Below, in pieces: positions 11,733 to 24,348 of a DNA stretch of 64,000 nucleotides (the first letter of the stretch is position 1; every line of letters starts with the position of its first letter). Source of the stretch: Diadema setosum (Eukaryota; Echinodermata; Echinoidea; Diadematoida; Diadematidae); NCBI RefSeq assembly GCF_964275005.1, contig NC_092699.1, positions 22,926,333 to 22,990,332 on the forward strand. Reading direction: 5' to 3'. Made by a program: the position numbers and the translations under genes. Below the pieces are notes generated by a model that made no database searches, had not been told where the DNA came from, and saw only the letters and a program-made list of their open reading frames with translations.

Positions 11733-14700
11733 GGCAGCAGCGAGGTTCACATTTTATGGTCCGTCACTATCACAAGTCCCAGAGCCATCCACATTGCTGT
11801 ACTTTATGTGGAAGGACAAAGTACATATTCCTTACATCTGGTCGTAGAGTTGTCATGTTTTGCAATCATTAACTTGTGAAGATGAGGACAGCATGCCATA
11901 GTTGATCAAATTGTCAATTTATTGCTGGCAACCACAATAAGAATGAACAGGTGAGAGGTCTGTTCATGATATAAAAGAGGTGCTGGTCAACCAATCTGTA
12001 GTTAGTGAAGAACTGTAGTGAACACTGTCTTTGTGGTGGCAGGTCACCATGGGAAGTGGTGGGTTTGCTGGAGTTTATTTGATTCTGGGTGGTTACGATT
12101 GAGGAAGAGTAATAGGGAAGGCTAGAATGCTCATGGATACACAAGAGTCCGACTTCTTGGGCATGTAGAGGTAGTTCCCCCATTGCAGCCCTGGGTCCTG
12201 GTTTATGACATGGTAGATTGAGTGTCGTGGCTGTGCTAGACAAACTGATGTACAGCTGATGGCTAAGAATGGTTAAGATCATAATGTTACATTAGATTTC
12301 ATATGTAAACATTTTGCAAAGAACTATAGGATGAATGGGAAGAGATTCAATAAAACTTTATTTCATTAAATAGTTAATGGGTTGCAATGATTTTCTATGT
12401 ACAATCCGTATGTACAGCGACATTCAATGCATTGTGTCAAAAAAACACTTTTGCATGTGAATCTCTTTCAAATCTTTATTCCTCACAAAATTTGCAAAAG
12501 TGATCCACTGAAAAAATTCTGGTATTGCAGTATATTATGGGAGCATAGAGAAAAAGCAAATACGTGTAATTAATTGTCCGCATCTTGGTTTTTATCAACA
12601 TTGTCCAGCAATTTGTCCTCAAATGTATTGCTGCAAGTAACAACATTCTTCTCTAAGGTAGCAGTAGAAAGCCACAGCAATCAGACATACTGGCATGCTG
12701 CAGCTCAATGCAAAGCTATCTACCTGGGCGAAATGTGTGACAACTAGGTAAGCATCATGCTGCTCAGCTATAATTGCCCAGCATAGGTACGTAGCATTGA
12801 AACGTTGATGCATTGCTGTTCGTGTATGGCTTCAGATAATTGCACAGCGGTATTGGATGATGTGGGTCTGGTGAGCACCAAAAAATCTGCACTGTTCCAC
12901 ATCTAACCAACAGCTTTTGCAAAGGAATATGTATTTTGTCCATCAACAGGGTACTGAATGTGGACCAAATTACAATGAAAGAAACTTAGACAGATACTTA
13001 AAATTGGCATATGGGGCTATTTTTGTAAAGTAGTAGCAACTATAGCTGAAAAATTGTACTTCTTGTGTCAAAGGTGTCTTCTTGTACAGTGTACAAAGTT
13101 TTACTGGTATTGTTCCTGTATTGTACTTTTTGTGAAACAGAACAAGTTCTGAAATGCATTTTTGATAGATTTAAAAGTTGTAACTAGGTAAGATCTAAAA
13201 GATGTGTACATTGGCATTCCTGTAAATTTGACCTAGCATTTAGATCTGTTTATATTCGAGCCAACTTGTATTTTTAAAAGATGACCATGTCTTTTATTTG
13301 TAATGTGTCACTTGTAGAAAACTAAGAATGTTCAATGTTTAAAGTGAATGATACTGCTGTAAATGTGAGCATAAATGATCCATATTGCTAGCCAAAATTG
13401 CACAAAACTTGTCACACAGGTCCAGAAACCTTTGCGCTCTGAATGCAATGCCAATGGGGATGGAGATAATACATGATGATAGTATGTATTCATGTACAAT
13501 TCCTGCATGGCAACGAATTAGGACAAAACACCTTGAAATGATGTTTTAGGTAAATCCTGTGTGTTCTTTTTCTTAATGGAAGAAATCAATAATTGCATTT
13601 ATCCTGTGTGTCCTTTCCTGTTTGGTTTTTTGTTTTGTTTTATTTTTCCCTTCAGAGGCTGTTTGTCAAGCCCCATGTGACACAGTTGAAACCAGCTCTA
13701 AATAGGGTATTGGGAGATTTAAACAACAGAACACCGAAAACCTGTTAAAACAATAAAGGGTTGGGGTGATTGGGTCCATACAAATCATTTTTTTTTTTTT
13801 TTTTTTTGGAGGGAAGGGGGGGGGGGGGGGGGTAAATGATAACATACTTAATTCACAAAGTGTAACAAGTGTGTCTGTGTGTATTAGAAGGTATATGAAT
13901 TGCACAAATTTGATTTACCGAGGCAATTTCTTTGAGTGATATTGATGTACAGTATGGTTACAGCAATCAACCATATTCATTTGATTTGAATGAATTTGGA
14001 TGGTTTGTCAGACTACATGTATATTGAAGGGGAGAGGGGAACCATACTGCCAAGTGCAGAATTGCGAGCATGGTGCTGATTATTGTAGCTAACAAGTGTA
14101 TTATGTAGATTATGTTAGTGCCTAAAATCCAATATTTGTGGTAGGAAAACCTGTGGGAGTCAGATATACAATGTATCTTCTCTACACAGCTACATGTGTA
14201 CTCCGAATGCATATATATACGTTATGCTTGTAATTGACTAAATTTCTAGGCTTGATGCATTGATATCAAGTGCATATTTGTTTTTGTTCTTTTATTTTAT
14301 TTAGGATTGTATCATATACTTGATTATTATTAAGTTGCCGTGACCAAATTCATGTTAAGCTTCCGCTGATGTATGTACACATGTATTAAGTTTGAAGAGG
14401 ATACGACTTCTGTTTCGTCTATTTCATTCTATTCCACTCTGTTTAATTACCTTTCACTCCTATGTGTTTTATTTCTGATGATGAAATTTGGGCGTTCTTG
14501 ATTTTTGGTCGTATTTGGGGCACCTATTGATTTTTTTGTGATGTAGAAGAGAAAGTTGTGTACACTGTTTAGCTGTAGTTTTGTGTAAATGCACTGTTAC
14601 AAAGGCATATGGCTGAATACTTGTTAAGAAATAACAAAGCAGACCATGCAGAGACTGATACAAGTTATAGGTAAGGGGTTTCTCCTTCTGTATTTTACTT

Positions 14701-14795
14701 AGTGTGAATCAATTTCTCACCACTAATTTGCTTTCTTCACATTATTTTTTTTTTTTTTTAGTAATTACAACAGACACAAGTGTTTATCTTTACAG
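11733..14795 (+). other. 3' UTR of the short isoform, or terminal intron
   Basis: If the donor at 11728|11729 is used, this is an intron ending at TTTATCTTTACAG (14795). If not, it starts the 3' UTR of the short isoform, with an AATAAA at 12349-12354. Contents are AT-rich sequence, a T run followed by a G run at about 13789-13832, and a T-run near 14745. There is no other coding sequence. Confidence 0.55.
12349..12354 (+). terminator. Candidate poly(A) signal, short isoform
   Basis: An AATAAA hexamer lies about 620 bases after the stop at 11732, in an A/T-rich context with a TTTATTTCATT string just downstream. It is plausible for the isoform that does not splice to 14796. Isolated AATAAA strings are common in AT-rich DNA. 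Confidence 0.35.
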
Positions 14796-14838
14796 AAGCG
14801 AGGATGACGCAAAAGAAGTTCTTGCACTAGAATCTTGA
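14796..14838 (+). CDS. ZNF384-like: Alternative terminal coding exon of the zinc-finger gene
   Basis: Splicing the GTGAGG donor at 11729 to the TCTTTACAG acceptor at 14795 keeps the frame. The junction codon AG|A gives Arg, followed by SEDDAKEVLALES and a TGA at 14836-14838. This replaces the ...YNMAR stop end with a 14-residue acidic tail. Support is the strong donor overlapping the last codon of the main exon, a pyrimidine-rich acceptor, the preserved frame and the protein-like composition of a very short exon. I cannot tell from sequence whether this is the main or a minor form. Confidence 0.55.
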
Positions 14839-15131
14839 ATGCAGAGAATGCAAGACAATAAAGACCCGGTAGCGTGGGGTTTCATGGGTGGCCCAATTCC
14901 TTTGCTGCCCTCCGGGGTACATTCGAAAGCCATGAATAGCCTCGGTCAGCAAATATGTGCATCAAAGCGTACGCTGCTCATCGGTAACGTTTGACTCCAG
15001 TAAAGATTCTTTACTGTGTGTGTAATGACACAAGATCAGTGATAAAGCTACTACACAATTTGTTACGAGGATTCTCGCATGTATCCAGACTGGGCCAGCC
15101 TTTCCACTCTGTGGTATCCCCATGCTATCAG

Positions 15132-15264
15132 GGGGGTGTTTCATCAACGTTTGTCAGCGCTGACAATTTCAGCAAAATCCTTGGTTTTGATTGGATGAGA
15201 TGCTCTGGTCACTGACTGTTACTATGGTGATTGTCAGCACTGACAAACGTTGATGAAACACCCC
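15132..15264. mobile_element. MITE with about 35-bp terminal inverted repeats
   Basis: The ends are GGGGGTGTTTCATCAACG and its complement CGTTGATGAAACACCCC. The arms continue inward through TTTGTCAGCGCTGACAAT and its match with one mismatch. CAG flanks both sides (15129-15131 and 15265-15267), which fits a 3-bp target duplication such as PIF/Harbinger-type elements make. The 133-bp element has no coding capacity. Confidence 0.75.
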
Positions 15265-15911
15265 CAGGTCTTTAAAGGGACAGTCTAGGGGGAAGGAGAC
15301 TGGTGCATCGCCAGTGTCTAATCACAGTTGAAGCTTTGGACAGAAGGCAGTGCTGAAGACAAAGCATGAATTCAAACTCTGTGGGGACATACGGCTTCTC
15401 AGTGAAATTTGCCTGTCTCAATGAAGAATGCGTGTCTGTAATAGTTGCAATATCAGCTCACACTCTGCTCTCTTGATGAGAACACTGCTACAACTATTCC
15501 TATCATGTAGAATGAATGTCTGTACACGTACGTACATTCTGTCTGATTTTGATGTGTTTCGATCAAGCACTCACCTTTATTTTGTGCAGATTTTCCTCAC
15601 GTTTATATTTTCTTTTTTTGATAGTGTCGTTTCTCACAAATTCGGGACTGCTTAATTTTGTTGGAGATTAATTACAGATGCCGGTAAATGTTTCCTACAT
15701 TTCCTGTTGCCCTTAGACTCCCATGAATATGCATAGGCAGGCACTCTTGTACAGCACAGCCTTTGTACGAATACTTGGTACATGTATCATGCAAAGCAGA
15801 CACACACACAGACACACACACGCACACAAAATGATGCTGTATTGTGAACTGTAGGCATCAAAGTGTGAAGAGGCTCGCTTGATGTCATCAAATAGGCACA
15901 CAGTTTTACTA

Positions 15912-15969
15912 TGAAAACTTGTGTTTGGCGGCCATGTTTGTGAAAACTTGTGTTTGACGGCCATGTTTG
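15912..15969 (+). repeat. Tandem repeat, 2 x 29 bp
   Basis: Two adjacent 29-bp units starting TGAAAACTTGTGTTTG differ at one position (GGCGG versus GACGG). Confidence 0.75.
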
Positions 15970-16467
15970 TGATGCCACCTCACCAGGGAACCGCTTTCTG
16001 CAACTTGGCAGTTTGTATTTACTGCTGATAGAATGCAGCATCTCTAATGGAAGCCAATGCTTTTCTCAAAGCAGTGCATCCCCCAAGAATAGAGCTGTCT
16101 TCATACAATTGTGCATTTCTGTGTTGATGATTGTGAGTGCACTGTGATCTATTTGCAGACCGGAGAGGAGATGTGGAGATTGCTGATCCCATAATGCTGC
16201 AGTGAGATGGGGTCAATGCACTTTGGTGGTCTGCTCCCATTGGCTGTAATGTAGGCGGTGGCAGGAAATGATATGCATTCTTCTATTTTTATCACCAACC
16301 TCTTCAAAGTGTTGTCCCCTTTTTTTGTTTATTAGTAGGAAGGGCTGTATCATAGAGCTTTGGATATTTACGTGAAGTGAATTTAGACATTTTTTTGAGA
16401 ACTTTATCCCTATTGTATGTACTAGTGCTAGAGGTTCTTTTTTCAATATGCGTTGTTATGTGAAGGA

Positions 16468-16473
16468 AATAAA
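16468..16473 (+). terminator. Candidate distal poly(A) signal
   Basis: An AATAAA lies in the sequence TGAAGGAAATAAAGTGCC, about 1.6 kb after the alternative stop at 14838. It could end a long 3' UTR. The call rests on the hexamer alone. Confidence 0.3.
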
Positions 16474-18059
16474 GTGCCAAATAGTATACATTGATATGGA
16501 CAGGCCCCTTTGGTGTTGGTTCGTCCAGTGACGTGTGGGTGGTTAGGAGGAGTCCTAGGTTGAACTGCTTCTTAGTGGGATGTTTAACCTAGAAGGTGTT
16601 TGACCTCTAAACATTGCGTAGGAGTAGAGTGATCATGTGTTGTCGTTATTTTATTTTTTAGATGGAAATGTTTAGTTATGGAATGTTAACCATGTGAAGA
16701 AATGTCAAATTATACTATTGTAATGATGATCGTGTTGTACTTGTACATTCTTGCTGTAAGATGACAAATTTATGACATCCTGTGTTTTTAATCTGTAGCA
16801 TTGTCATATTCTGGTATGATCTATATATTATTTTTCAATTTGATCAAGGTACAATCTATTCTCTCCTCGTAGAGCAAATTTTGTGTAGAATGTCTGTGTT
16901 CACTTTGTTTACCTAGGTACAATGTAATATATATTCTTTATTTTCTATGTATAGCATATTTTCATTGCCCTTAGGAATTCAACAAGCATTGAGATTTTAT
17001 TTTGTTTAGAAGTACTATGCATTCAATTGCTGTAATTATGTTTTTCCCTATTACATTTCATTTAGATAGATTTATGATCATGTATCATATAAGGAGAGTA
17101 ACAATGTAAGTGAGAAGTTTTGGATTTTTTTTTTCAAAGAAGTCAGATACACTGTTATTTGTTCATTGCCTTATTTGCCAGTAAGATGTAAAGAGTCAAG
17201 TCTGCATTGCAGTTGGATGGCATATAGATTTTATAACAAATTCTGTCTAACCTCGCCTTCCTCATCCCCAATGAAATGTGTAGGATTTTTGAGATAAAAA
17301 TGTTTTGAAGGTAAGAGAGAGCAGAAAATGATGGTATACAATGCGGCTACACTCCATTACAAAATGAATCTGCAGTTCCTTGCTCATAGAGGGAGCTATT
17401 TGTACAATATTCCTGGAATCGAGGAAAAGAATTTTGAGATCCTTCATCATAGATGTTACATGCGTGTCCATATAAACTGCCTAATCTCTTACACTGCAAA
17501 ATGATCCAGATGAAATGCCAAGAATTTGTAAACTTTGACTAAGTGTTGGGAAATGATGTCCTAGCTCTTTTTGATAAATTTTCTGTGTCAGTATATAATA
17601 ATTGTGAATCAATACAACTTTGATGATGTATTTACCCTCCCTTTGAGGACATTTTGATGGAAGATACGAAATCTTGAACCAGTTCACTTTTCTTCAAGTT
17701 AATGTTTAATAATCACTGGCTTTGAGATCTCTAGGTGTCTACCCTTTGCTGCAAGAAATTTGTATCACTACAGGAAATTTGGATTTAATACCCAACCGGA
17801 GAGATATATTGATGTTGATGTGTATCTGTGTGTAATGTTTTGGAATGTCTGTTCAGTGTGTCATTTTGCAGGCCCTTAGGCAATATGACTGCACATTCAG
17901 ACATAGATTCCCAATCCTGATTACATTTTTGTGTGAAAGGTGCATTGGTTGATGTTACTCACAAAGTGCATTATACTACCTACTTGATTGCCAATAGAAC
18001 ACAACCCTGTCAGGATTTATAGAATCATCCTCAAATCACTGTGTGGAAAACATTTTTAA

Positions 18060-18131
18060 CCCGTTGAAGATGAGTCCTTAGTATACTAAGGGGAATGAGT
18101 GTTGTAGCAAAATCAGCCCCTCCTCAACGGG
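18060..18131. mobile_element. 72-bp MITE with TTAA target duplication (piggyBac-type ends)
   Basis: Both ends abut TTAA (18056-18059 and 18132-18135). The element starts CCCGTTGA and ends TCAACGGG. piggyBac-group transposons insert at TTAA and have termini beginning CCC, so this looks like a very short non-autonomous derivative. Assignment rests on the ends and target site only. Confidence 0.6.
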
Positions 18132-20555
18132 TTAAGCAGCACAGATGTGGCCTTCTTCTCTTTTCTTTGACAAATTTGAGGCAGACTTCTGACGACATGG
18201 CTTGAGCAAGAAACAAAGGCCGTGTTGCATGTAGGAATGCAACTGTTGTGATGCCCTTTCTGACTCTGGCTCTATTTCAGTGTGTAAACATGTTTCTCAT
18301 GCTCTGTCTGGTTTATGTGAATGTTTTGGAAACAGCATCTCAATCGCACAAGACAACAAAAATACCTCATGTGTTGCTAGACAGTGATGATCTATTTTTG
18401 GCCGGGAATATTGTCAGGTAATTTGACCCCTTGGAGGTACACTGCCAACTGTTTCAACTACTCTCTCGTTCCCTCCGAGAAGTTAAGCGTTTCATCATTA
18501 AAAAAGCCAACCTTGTGGCTGCAAGGAATTGATTTAAAGATCACTCACTTCAATTTTAAGAATTGCCCGTCTGTTAATATAAGACTGCTTTGTTTGCTGG
18601 TAATTCGGAGGTAGAGAGCCCTCTCTTCATTGATCAGAGCACATGATAATATGGCTGTTGGAATGTATTACTTGCATGTAAAATATGCAAAGACTTGATG
18701 TAATCAAGAGTAGATTCGCAAAGGCATCACTTTTGTGTTGTCAGTTTTCCCCCCTTGACAATTTCTTGACTTTTTCATGTCATAAAATATGAAATTTCCT
18801 TACCGCTTGATAAGGTGTGTTCTTGATTTGGTTTGAAGTTGGAATTCCCTCGAGGGAATCTGTTTGAGGGATGCTAGCAAAGTGCATTTCTAAGTAAAAG
18901 AAATAATAATAGTAATAGTAATCAGAATCATAATTCATTTCCCCTTGCCCCTACCTTTCCACTCCCCCCCCCCAAAAAAAAAGAATCAAAACCACAAACA
19001 GAGAGGAGTCTCCTGTATAAAGTTCGCTTCAATTTGTGAGTGTTCTTTTCCACACTTGAGCCCATCTTTTAGATCAGAAATATAAAGGGGACTCTCTGTG
19101 GTATCAAGTTTACCTTCTAGCAGCCGGGGGTTGTTATGTGTATGTACAAAGATAAATTTGTCTGTTAAAAGGAAACATCACACAGCTGCGGTTTGATTGC
19201 AAAACACGTGGAGCTGGAGGGAATTCTCACCCAATGATTATAGAGATAGGCAATCATCACCCCTCCATGCTGGCAGCTCCCCTTTGCTGAGGCTGAGAGG
19301 GTTAAAGTTCAATGCTCCATGAAGTTTTTGTTGTTCCTCATGCGCAGTTGAAACACAAACATCAACTCAATTGGGCGATGGAAATTTGCATCCCTCGATG
19401 TATTTCCTCAGCTCCAGTGGAATTACCTCTTTTCTTTTTTGTTTGTTTGTTAATTGACCATCACTGAAACGTACATTCGTTTTGCCTGTTGTGAGAATTT
19501 TATGGGTACAATTCTATAGTTGACTCTCAGTGAATTGGGGATTCCGTTGCTTTCATGTGACTTGTAAACAAAATATGCTGAATCATCATCATGGTCTTAT
19601 TTTGTGCTCGTGACTCGAGCAACACAAAGTGGACTGGACTACTCGTGGCTGTACAGCATAAAATTATTCTGTATGTGGATGTCTAATTACATGAATTTAA
19701 GTATAAAGTTTCTCATTTCATTTTTGGTTGTGTATTACTGCTGTATATTATGGAATCAATGTACTGTATAGCTGTAATTATGCAGACGATCTTTGAATGG
19801 TGTTGTATACAAAATGCTTCAGTATGTTTGACTACTTAGTTCCAACATAAATGATGCACTATTGTGACTTTGTAAAAGTATGTTTGTATCCATGCCAATT
19901 TGTTACATCTTGTGTACAAACTCCTGCTGCGTTTTAATCCAGTGTTGTAGATTTTTTGTTTGTTCCATCCCAAACTTGATATTTTGCACATTCTAGAAGC
20001 GGGAGAACTTTTACTGTTTTTAGCTCTATAGAATTTAGGGCGAAAGTTGCGCAAATATATTTTACACACACTAAAAAAAAAAAAAAAAGACGCATAGATT
20101 AGATAATGTGCAAATAATGATTAAGGTTGATTTGTTGGTATTCGCATGGAAATGGACAGGCGTATTGCTTGATATACTAGCAATTGCCAAATGTGATCAT
20201 CATGACTAATGAACCATGTATGTGTATAATGCTACAATGTAACAAAAAAACTAATTGGTGTAAGTTAGCTTGTATATCATTAAATTGGGGCAAGTATATG
20301 GTTAATCTGTGACTCTTGTCTTGTGTATTTATGGTCTGCATTTATTTTGTTTTCTCTGTTGCGGTTGTGATTGGAAGGCATGTGGAGTGGGTTGTTCTAT
20401 CAGCTTGTGTCATTTTTCATTCTTTGTGGGGATATTCTTTGCTTTGCTGTTATACCCAACATCAGGACCATCGGGGTTTAGAAAAAATGTTTTCTTGCCT
20501 TTGGTAACACATGCAATATAAAGTATAATAGCACATACAATGTATATATTTATAT

Positions 20556-20746
20556 CATATAAATGTATGTGTGTAAATATATATAAAAAGCAAATACACA
20601 CATACACACAACATGCACACAGAATTCTGTTGTGTTATGTGAAGAGATGGCAAATGAGCCCCTATGTTTACAAACATAATATATACATGTATAAATGTAT
20701 CTTAAAAAGATATAATGGTTATTGGTATGCTTTACAAATTCTGTGG

Positions 20747-20814
<68 letters not shown>

Positions 20815-20905
20815 ACTTTTATATAAATGTATGTGTGTACACATGTACGGTATATAAACAAACACACAGAGACTTCCATTGTGTTATTCAAAGAGATTCC
20901 CAGGA
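20556..20905 (+). repeat. Duplicated AT-rich unit flanking an (ATC)n array
   Basis: A unit with ATATAAATGTATGTGTGTA, then TATATAAA, then CACACAGA and TTGTGTTAT occurs at about 20556-20650 and again, diverged, at about 20818-20905. The (ATC)n array sits at 20747-20814, between the copies. It is a local segmental duplication, not coding. Confidence 0.5.
20747..20814 (+). repeat. (ATC)n microsatellite
   Basis: About 22 uninterrupted ATC units. Poly-Ser or poly-Ile ORFs across it are artefacts. Confidence 0.95.
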
Positions 20906-21612
20906 GTGTTCCCTAATCTTTCCAGTGGATATCTGAGACAAATCCACTGCTTGAATGTTGCATATTTCTCTGACGCCTGCCAAAGTGCAAGCTAGAATGA
21001 ATAAGAACAGCGAAACAAGTAATGTCACAGTTCACCGAATCAATATTTATGCCCAATCAGACAATTACATGTACAGTGTATGCTGTGCAGTGGAGCTTCG
21101 TTTTGAAGAACTCTCAAATATGATAAACATTTGTCACAGTGAAGGATTTTTTTCTATCCCCAAAGTTCAATGATTCTTTTATTCTGTTGTTTTGATATCC
21201 CCAATATGACAGAAACCAATTAAAAAAAAAAATAGAAGAAAAAAAGTAATTTTACTTAGTCTCATGGAGTTTTGTTATGCAACCCACTGTAGGTAGAAAT
21301 TGAATGCAATACCAACATAAGTACTGTGTATGTCATATCAACAGCAGCAGCATCACATTCAAACCTTTTAGAATAGCTTTCTTTGTCACGTGACTACGAT
21401 GCCGCTAGTATGACATGTAAAGAGATTTTTTATACTAACAAGGATTCAGACAAATTAGAACACACAGTAAGTTTTAGGAAAGTCGTACAACAATGCACTC
21501 AAAAGTTGTATTTTGGTTTAGGTCCAAATGTGCCGCCTGCCCTCTTACGGTAGAAACTCTATAATAATGCCTAATGCGTAACGCCACAGTATCGGAACGC
21601 TGATAGTTAACA

Positions 21613-21816
<204 letters not shown>

Positions 21817-22168
21817 TTGATAAAATAATCATTGTGTTGGATATCGAAAGAACACTTGACCTAACTACTCAAATCCACATGGCATGGAAACCTAAGGATT
21901 GCTTTATTTGAAAAACGTAAGAGGTCAAAAGAATGTGCATCTGTCATAAGGATTATGATTTCAAATTCCAAAGATTATGACTTTTAAAATTCCTTCTATA
22001 TTTGCCTTATGGAAAGAAAACATCCAGAAAGCGTAGCACATGAATTAACCAAAAGCTTGAAAGCTTCCTTAACAGTTTGTCCAATTCTTTCACAAACATG
22101 TACAATTTCCGTTTGATAACAACTCCCTGAAAAAAACAAAACAAACAAACAAACCAACAACTCCGTTC

Positions 22169-22322
22169 TTCAGGTGTGAGTTTCTTCAATTTGTTTCCTT
22201 CTACAAATTGAATTTGTTAAGATCGCAACTGCTGATCTGTAAATTAATTTACAGATCAGAAGTTGCGATCTTAACAAATTCAATATGTAGAAGGAGACAA
22301 ATTGAAGAAACTCACACCTGAA
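22169..22322. mobile_element. Near-perfect 154-bp palindrome (foldback element)
   Basis: The arms begin TTCAGGTGTGAGTTTCTTC and end with the exact complement, meeting at TAAATTAATTTA near 22245. Only a few positions mismatch and there is virtually no loop. It resembles the palindrome at 8709-8851 in architecture but not in sequence. It carries no ORF. Confidence 0.75.
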
Positions 22323-23439
22323 CCTTCACCCCTCTGAATGATATCTTTCTTTCATTTAACTCCGTTCTTGTCTTGCTTTGGTTCTTCTCGACACTACTCG
22401 AGATAACGATATCTTTCTCTTTTTTTTTTTCAAACTCATTACTTTGCATCATCAGTACATATAACTGAGGTCTCTTGTTTGTAAACAACACAGTGAAGCA
22501 ACACCAGACACTGCCAGAATTATCAGCCATGTCATGTGACCTACTTTTAATGATGCTCCCTGTAAGAAGACAAAATATTCGTTCCTGCGGTGTCAGCTCT
22601 CTTTCCTATCAGTCTAATGTCGCTCAAATATCCTATGTTTATGCGTCACTACTCTCACCGTTAATAGTGTAGGACGTGAACATTCTCCACAATAAAGCCA
22701 ATCGAGGAGACTTCATGTTGTATCCCGCGTAACCAGCCCCGTAACCAGCCATCTTCACAGATGGAAAATGAACAATAACAATAACAATAACTGAATCAAT
22801 CGAGTTATTTAACTACGCTAGAAAACTAGTTTCTGACTCACGACATAATTAAGGCAAAAAGGTTCCAACAGGCATGTGAAAATCACTTGCCACAGCAATA
22901 CAGCGATCGATCGTGTATATCCTTGTGCACTGATATCAAATATAAAAGCAACACATGTCTTGGTAACATCACCGGTCCAAACACAACGGATAATCTGGTC
23001 AGCATTCAAACAGTTTGAGCATGTGATTCTACTCTTTTCACACGAACATATCACTTAAAACAAAAACAAAGAAAAGAAAAGAGTAACACAAAAATATTCA
23101 AGAAAAAAGTTCGTTGACCCTGTAACAGAAAACAGAGTTGAAGTTGCTTCATTTACGTGAAGAATTCGGGCGAAGTTTATACTATTATAGGAAAACATTT
23201 CTTTTTATTTACATTCTTGTGGAGATAATGATAAAGTAGAGAAGAGAAAAAAAAACATGGAGGTTATAAAGATTATACATTTTGTTGTAAAGAACTTGCG
23301 GGCAGAACAAAAGTCGCAATTGTTTCAGAACTACTCGGCTCATACTATGTACAACCTTGTCTTAATTCTTAATTTTTGAACTCTCTACGATCTAGAGTTG
23401 AAATATCCCAGCACGTTCCGACGGCCTTTACGGAAACCA

Positions 23440-23965
23440 AAACACGAATAAAAATGTTGATCGAGTGAAAGCAGCACTATCAGGAGAATACATCAATGAA
23501 AGTCTGAGGAAAATCGGACAATCGATTCAAAGGTTATGAATTTGTAAAATTTCGGTGCCGTCATCGCTTGATAAAAAGACTATAATCATGACGTCATGTA
23601 TGGACAGCAATATAAAGAAAATATAACAAAAATTCAACATATTTTTTTTTTCAGCATAATGAATGAGAACTCCAGTTACCTCTTTCTGAAAGCAGAGGGA
23701 ATAATATTGCTGTTAACATAAGTCAGTATTGTATATATAAGTCCATGGAATGTGCACTTCTCATGAAAAAGAAATTTTGTTGGATTCTCCTTAGATCTTT
23801 TCTTCTTTAAATCGTTCATTGTGACGTCATGATGTGTAATAGTCTTCTTATCCAGCGATTTGAATTGATTGCTTGTTTTTCCTCAAACTTTCCCTGATGT
23901 GTTCTACGGAGTGAATATTGCTGCTTTCACTCAATCCACATTTATGTGTGGGTTTAAGTTTCCTT
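23440..23965 (+). repeat. Dispersed repeat, copy A
   Basis: This block shares long runs with 55150-56030: a 'gccgtcat(c/t)gct(t/g)gat' string, 'atataaagaaaatat', a 'tgtgtacttct/tgtgcacttct' string, 'cttctta/tcttctcatccagc' and a final 'attcactcaatccacat'. The family contains internal inverted segments (TGACGTCAT-type strings at both sides). No ORF is present. It is likely an old non-autonomous DNA element. Confidence 0.65.
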
Positions 23966-24084
23966 TAAATGAAAAAAATAATAGAAAGAAATGTCTGTGA
24001 ATGTTCTCAGTCATCCAGGTGAAGTATCTCATGAACTATATCAGTAAATCTGGTCAACTGGACTTACTTGTAATTTGGAGTAGC

Positions 24085-24118
24085 GACGTTTCACGTCCTC
24101 TCCGGGACGCTTCATCAG
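24085..24118 (-). ncRNA. Hammerhead-ribozyme-like motif, left arm
   Basis: Read on the minus strand: CTGATGA, a GCGTCC/GGACGT stem with loop, then GAAAC. These are the two conserved core boxes of a hammerhead ribozyme around stem II. One extra A follows CTGATGA and the stem closes with G-U, so activity is uncertain. Stem I, stem III and the cleavage site were not resolved. Confidence 0.5.
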
Positions 24119-24156
24119 GCCGACTGATCTTTGGCGGCAATTGGTTGTTGACCCGG

Positions 24157-24348
24157 TTCGAGAGGGGAGTCAAAGAGTCTATCTACGTTAAAAGGGAGGA
24201 GCCATCCCTAAACCGAGGAGGGGGCCTGCGACACAACCTAGCCGGAGCCTACAACCCGGCAGTTCGGAAGATTCCTCGGCGCTTTCCGAAATTCCCCGAC
24301 CCTGTTCCGGGTCAACAACCAATTGCCGCCAAAGATCAGTCGGTCTGA
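24157..24348 (+). pseudogene. C-terminal fragment of a Penelope-like polyprotein (GIY-YIG side)
   Basis: The frame encodes a segment with RGVKESIYVKREEPSLNRGG followed by HNLAGAYNPAV. The pattern 'VKE-aIyv-r---PsLNrdGG-yhLs--YdP' is typical of the region after the GIY-YIG nuclease in Penelope-like and related retroelements. Only about 60 residues survive and neither the reverse transcriptase nor the nuclease catalytic residues are present. The stop TGA (24346-24348) lies inside the hammerhead-like CTGATGA box. Confidence 0.6.

Larger units (their letters stand above)
14839..20746 (+). other. 3' UTR and flanking sequence of the zinc-finger gene
   Basis: AATAAA strings occur at 14857-14862 and 16468-16473, so a long 3' UTR is possible. 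The stretch holds a MITE (15132-15264), a 2 x 29 bp tandem repeat (15912-15969), a 72-bp element flanked by TTAA (18060-18131) and a block near 19190-19430 with an ATTTGCAT octamer that could be regulatory. No ORF here looks like protein. Confidence 0.5.

Noticed and set aside
24001..24156. Treating the first 52 residues of the 24001-24348 ORF as protein
   Set aside because: This part is the inverted copy of the terminal arm read in the opposite sense. Only the portion from about 24157 resembles retroelement protein.
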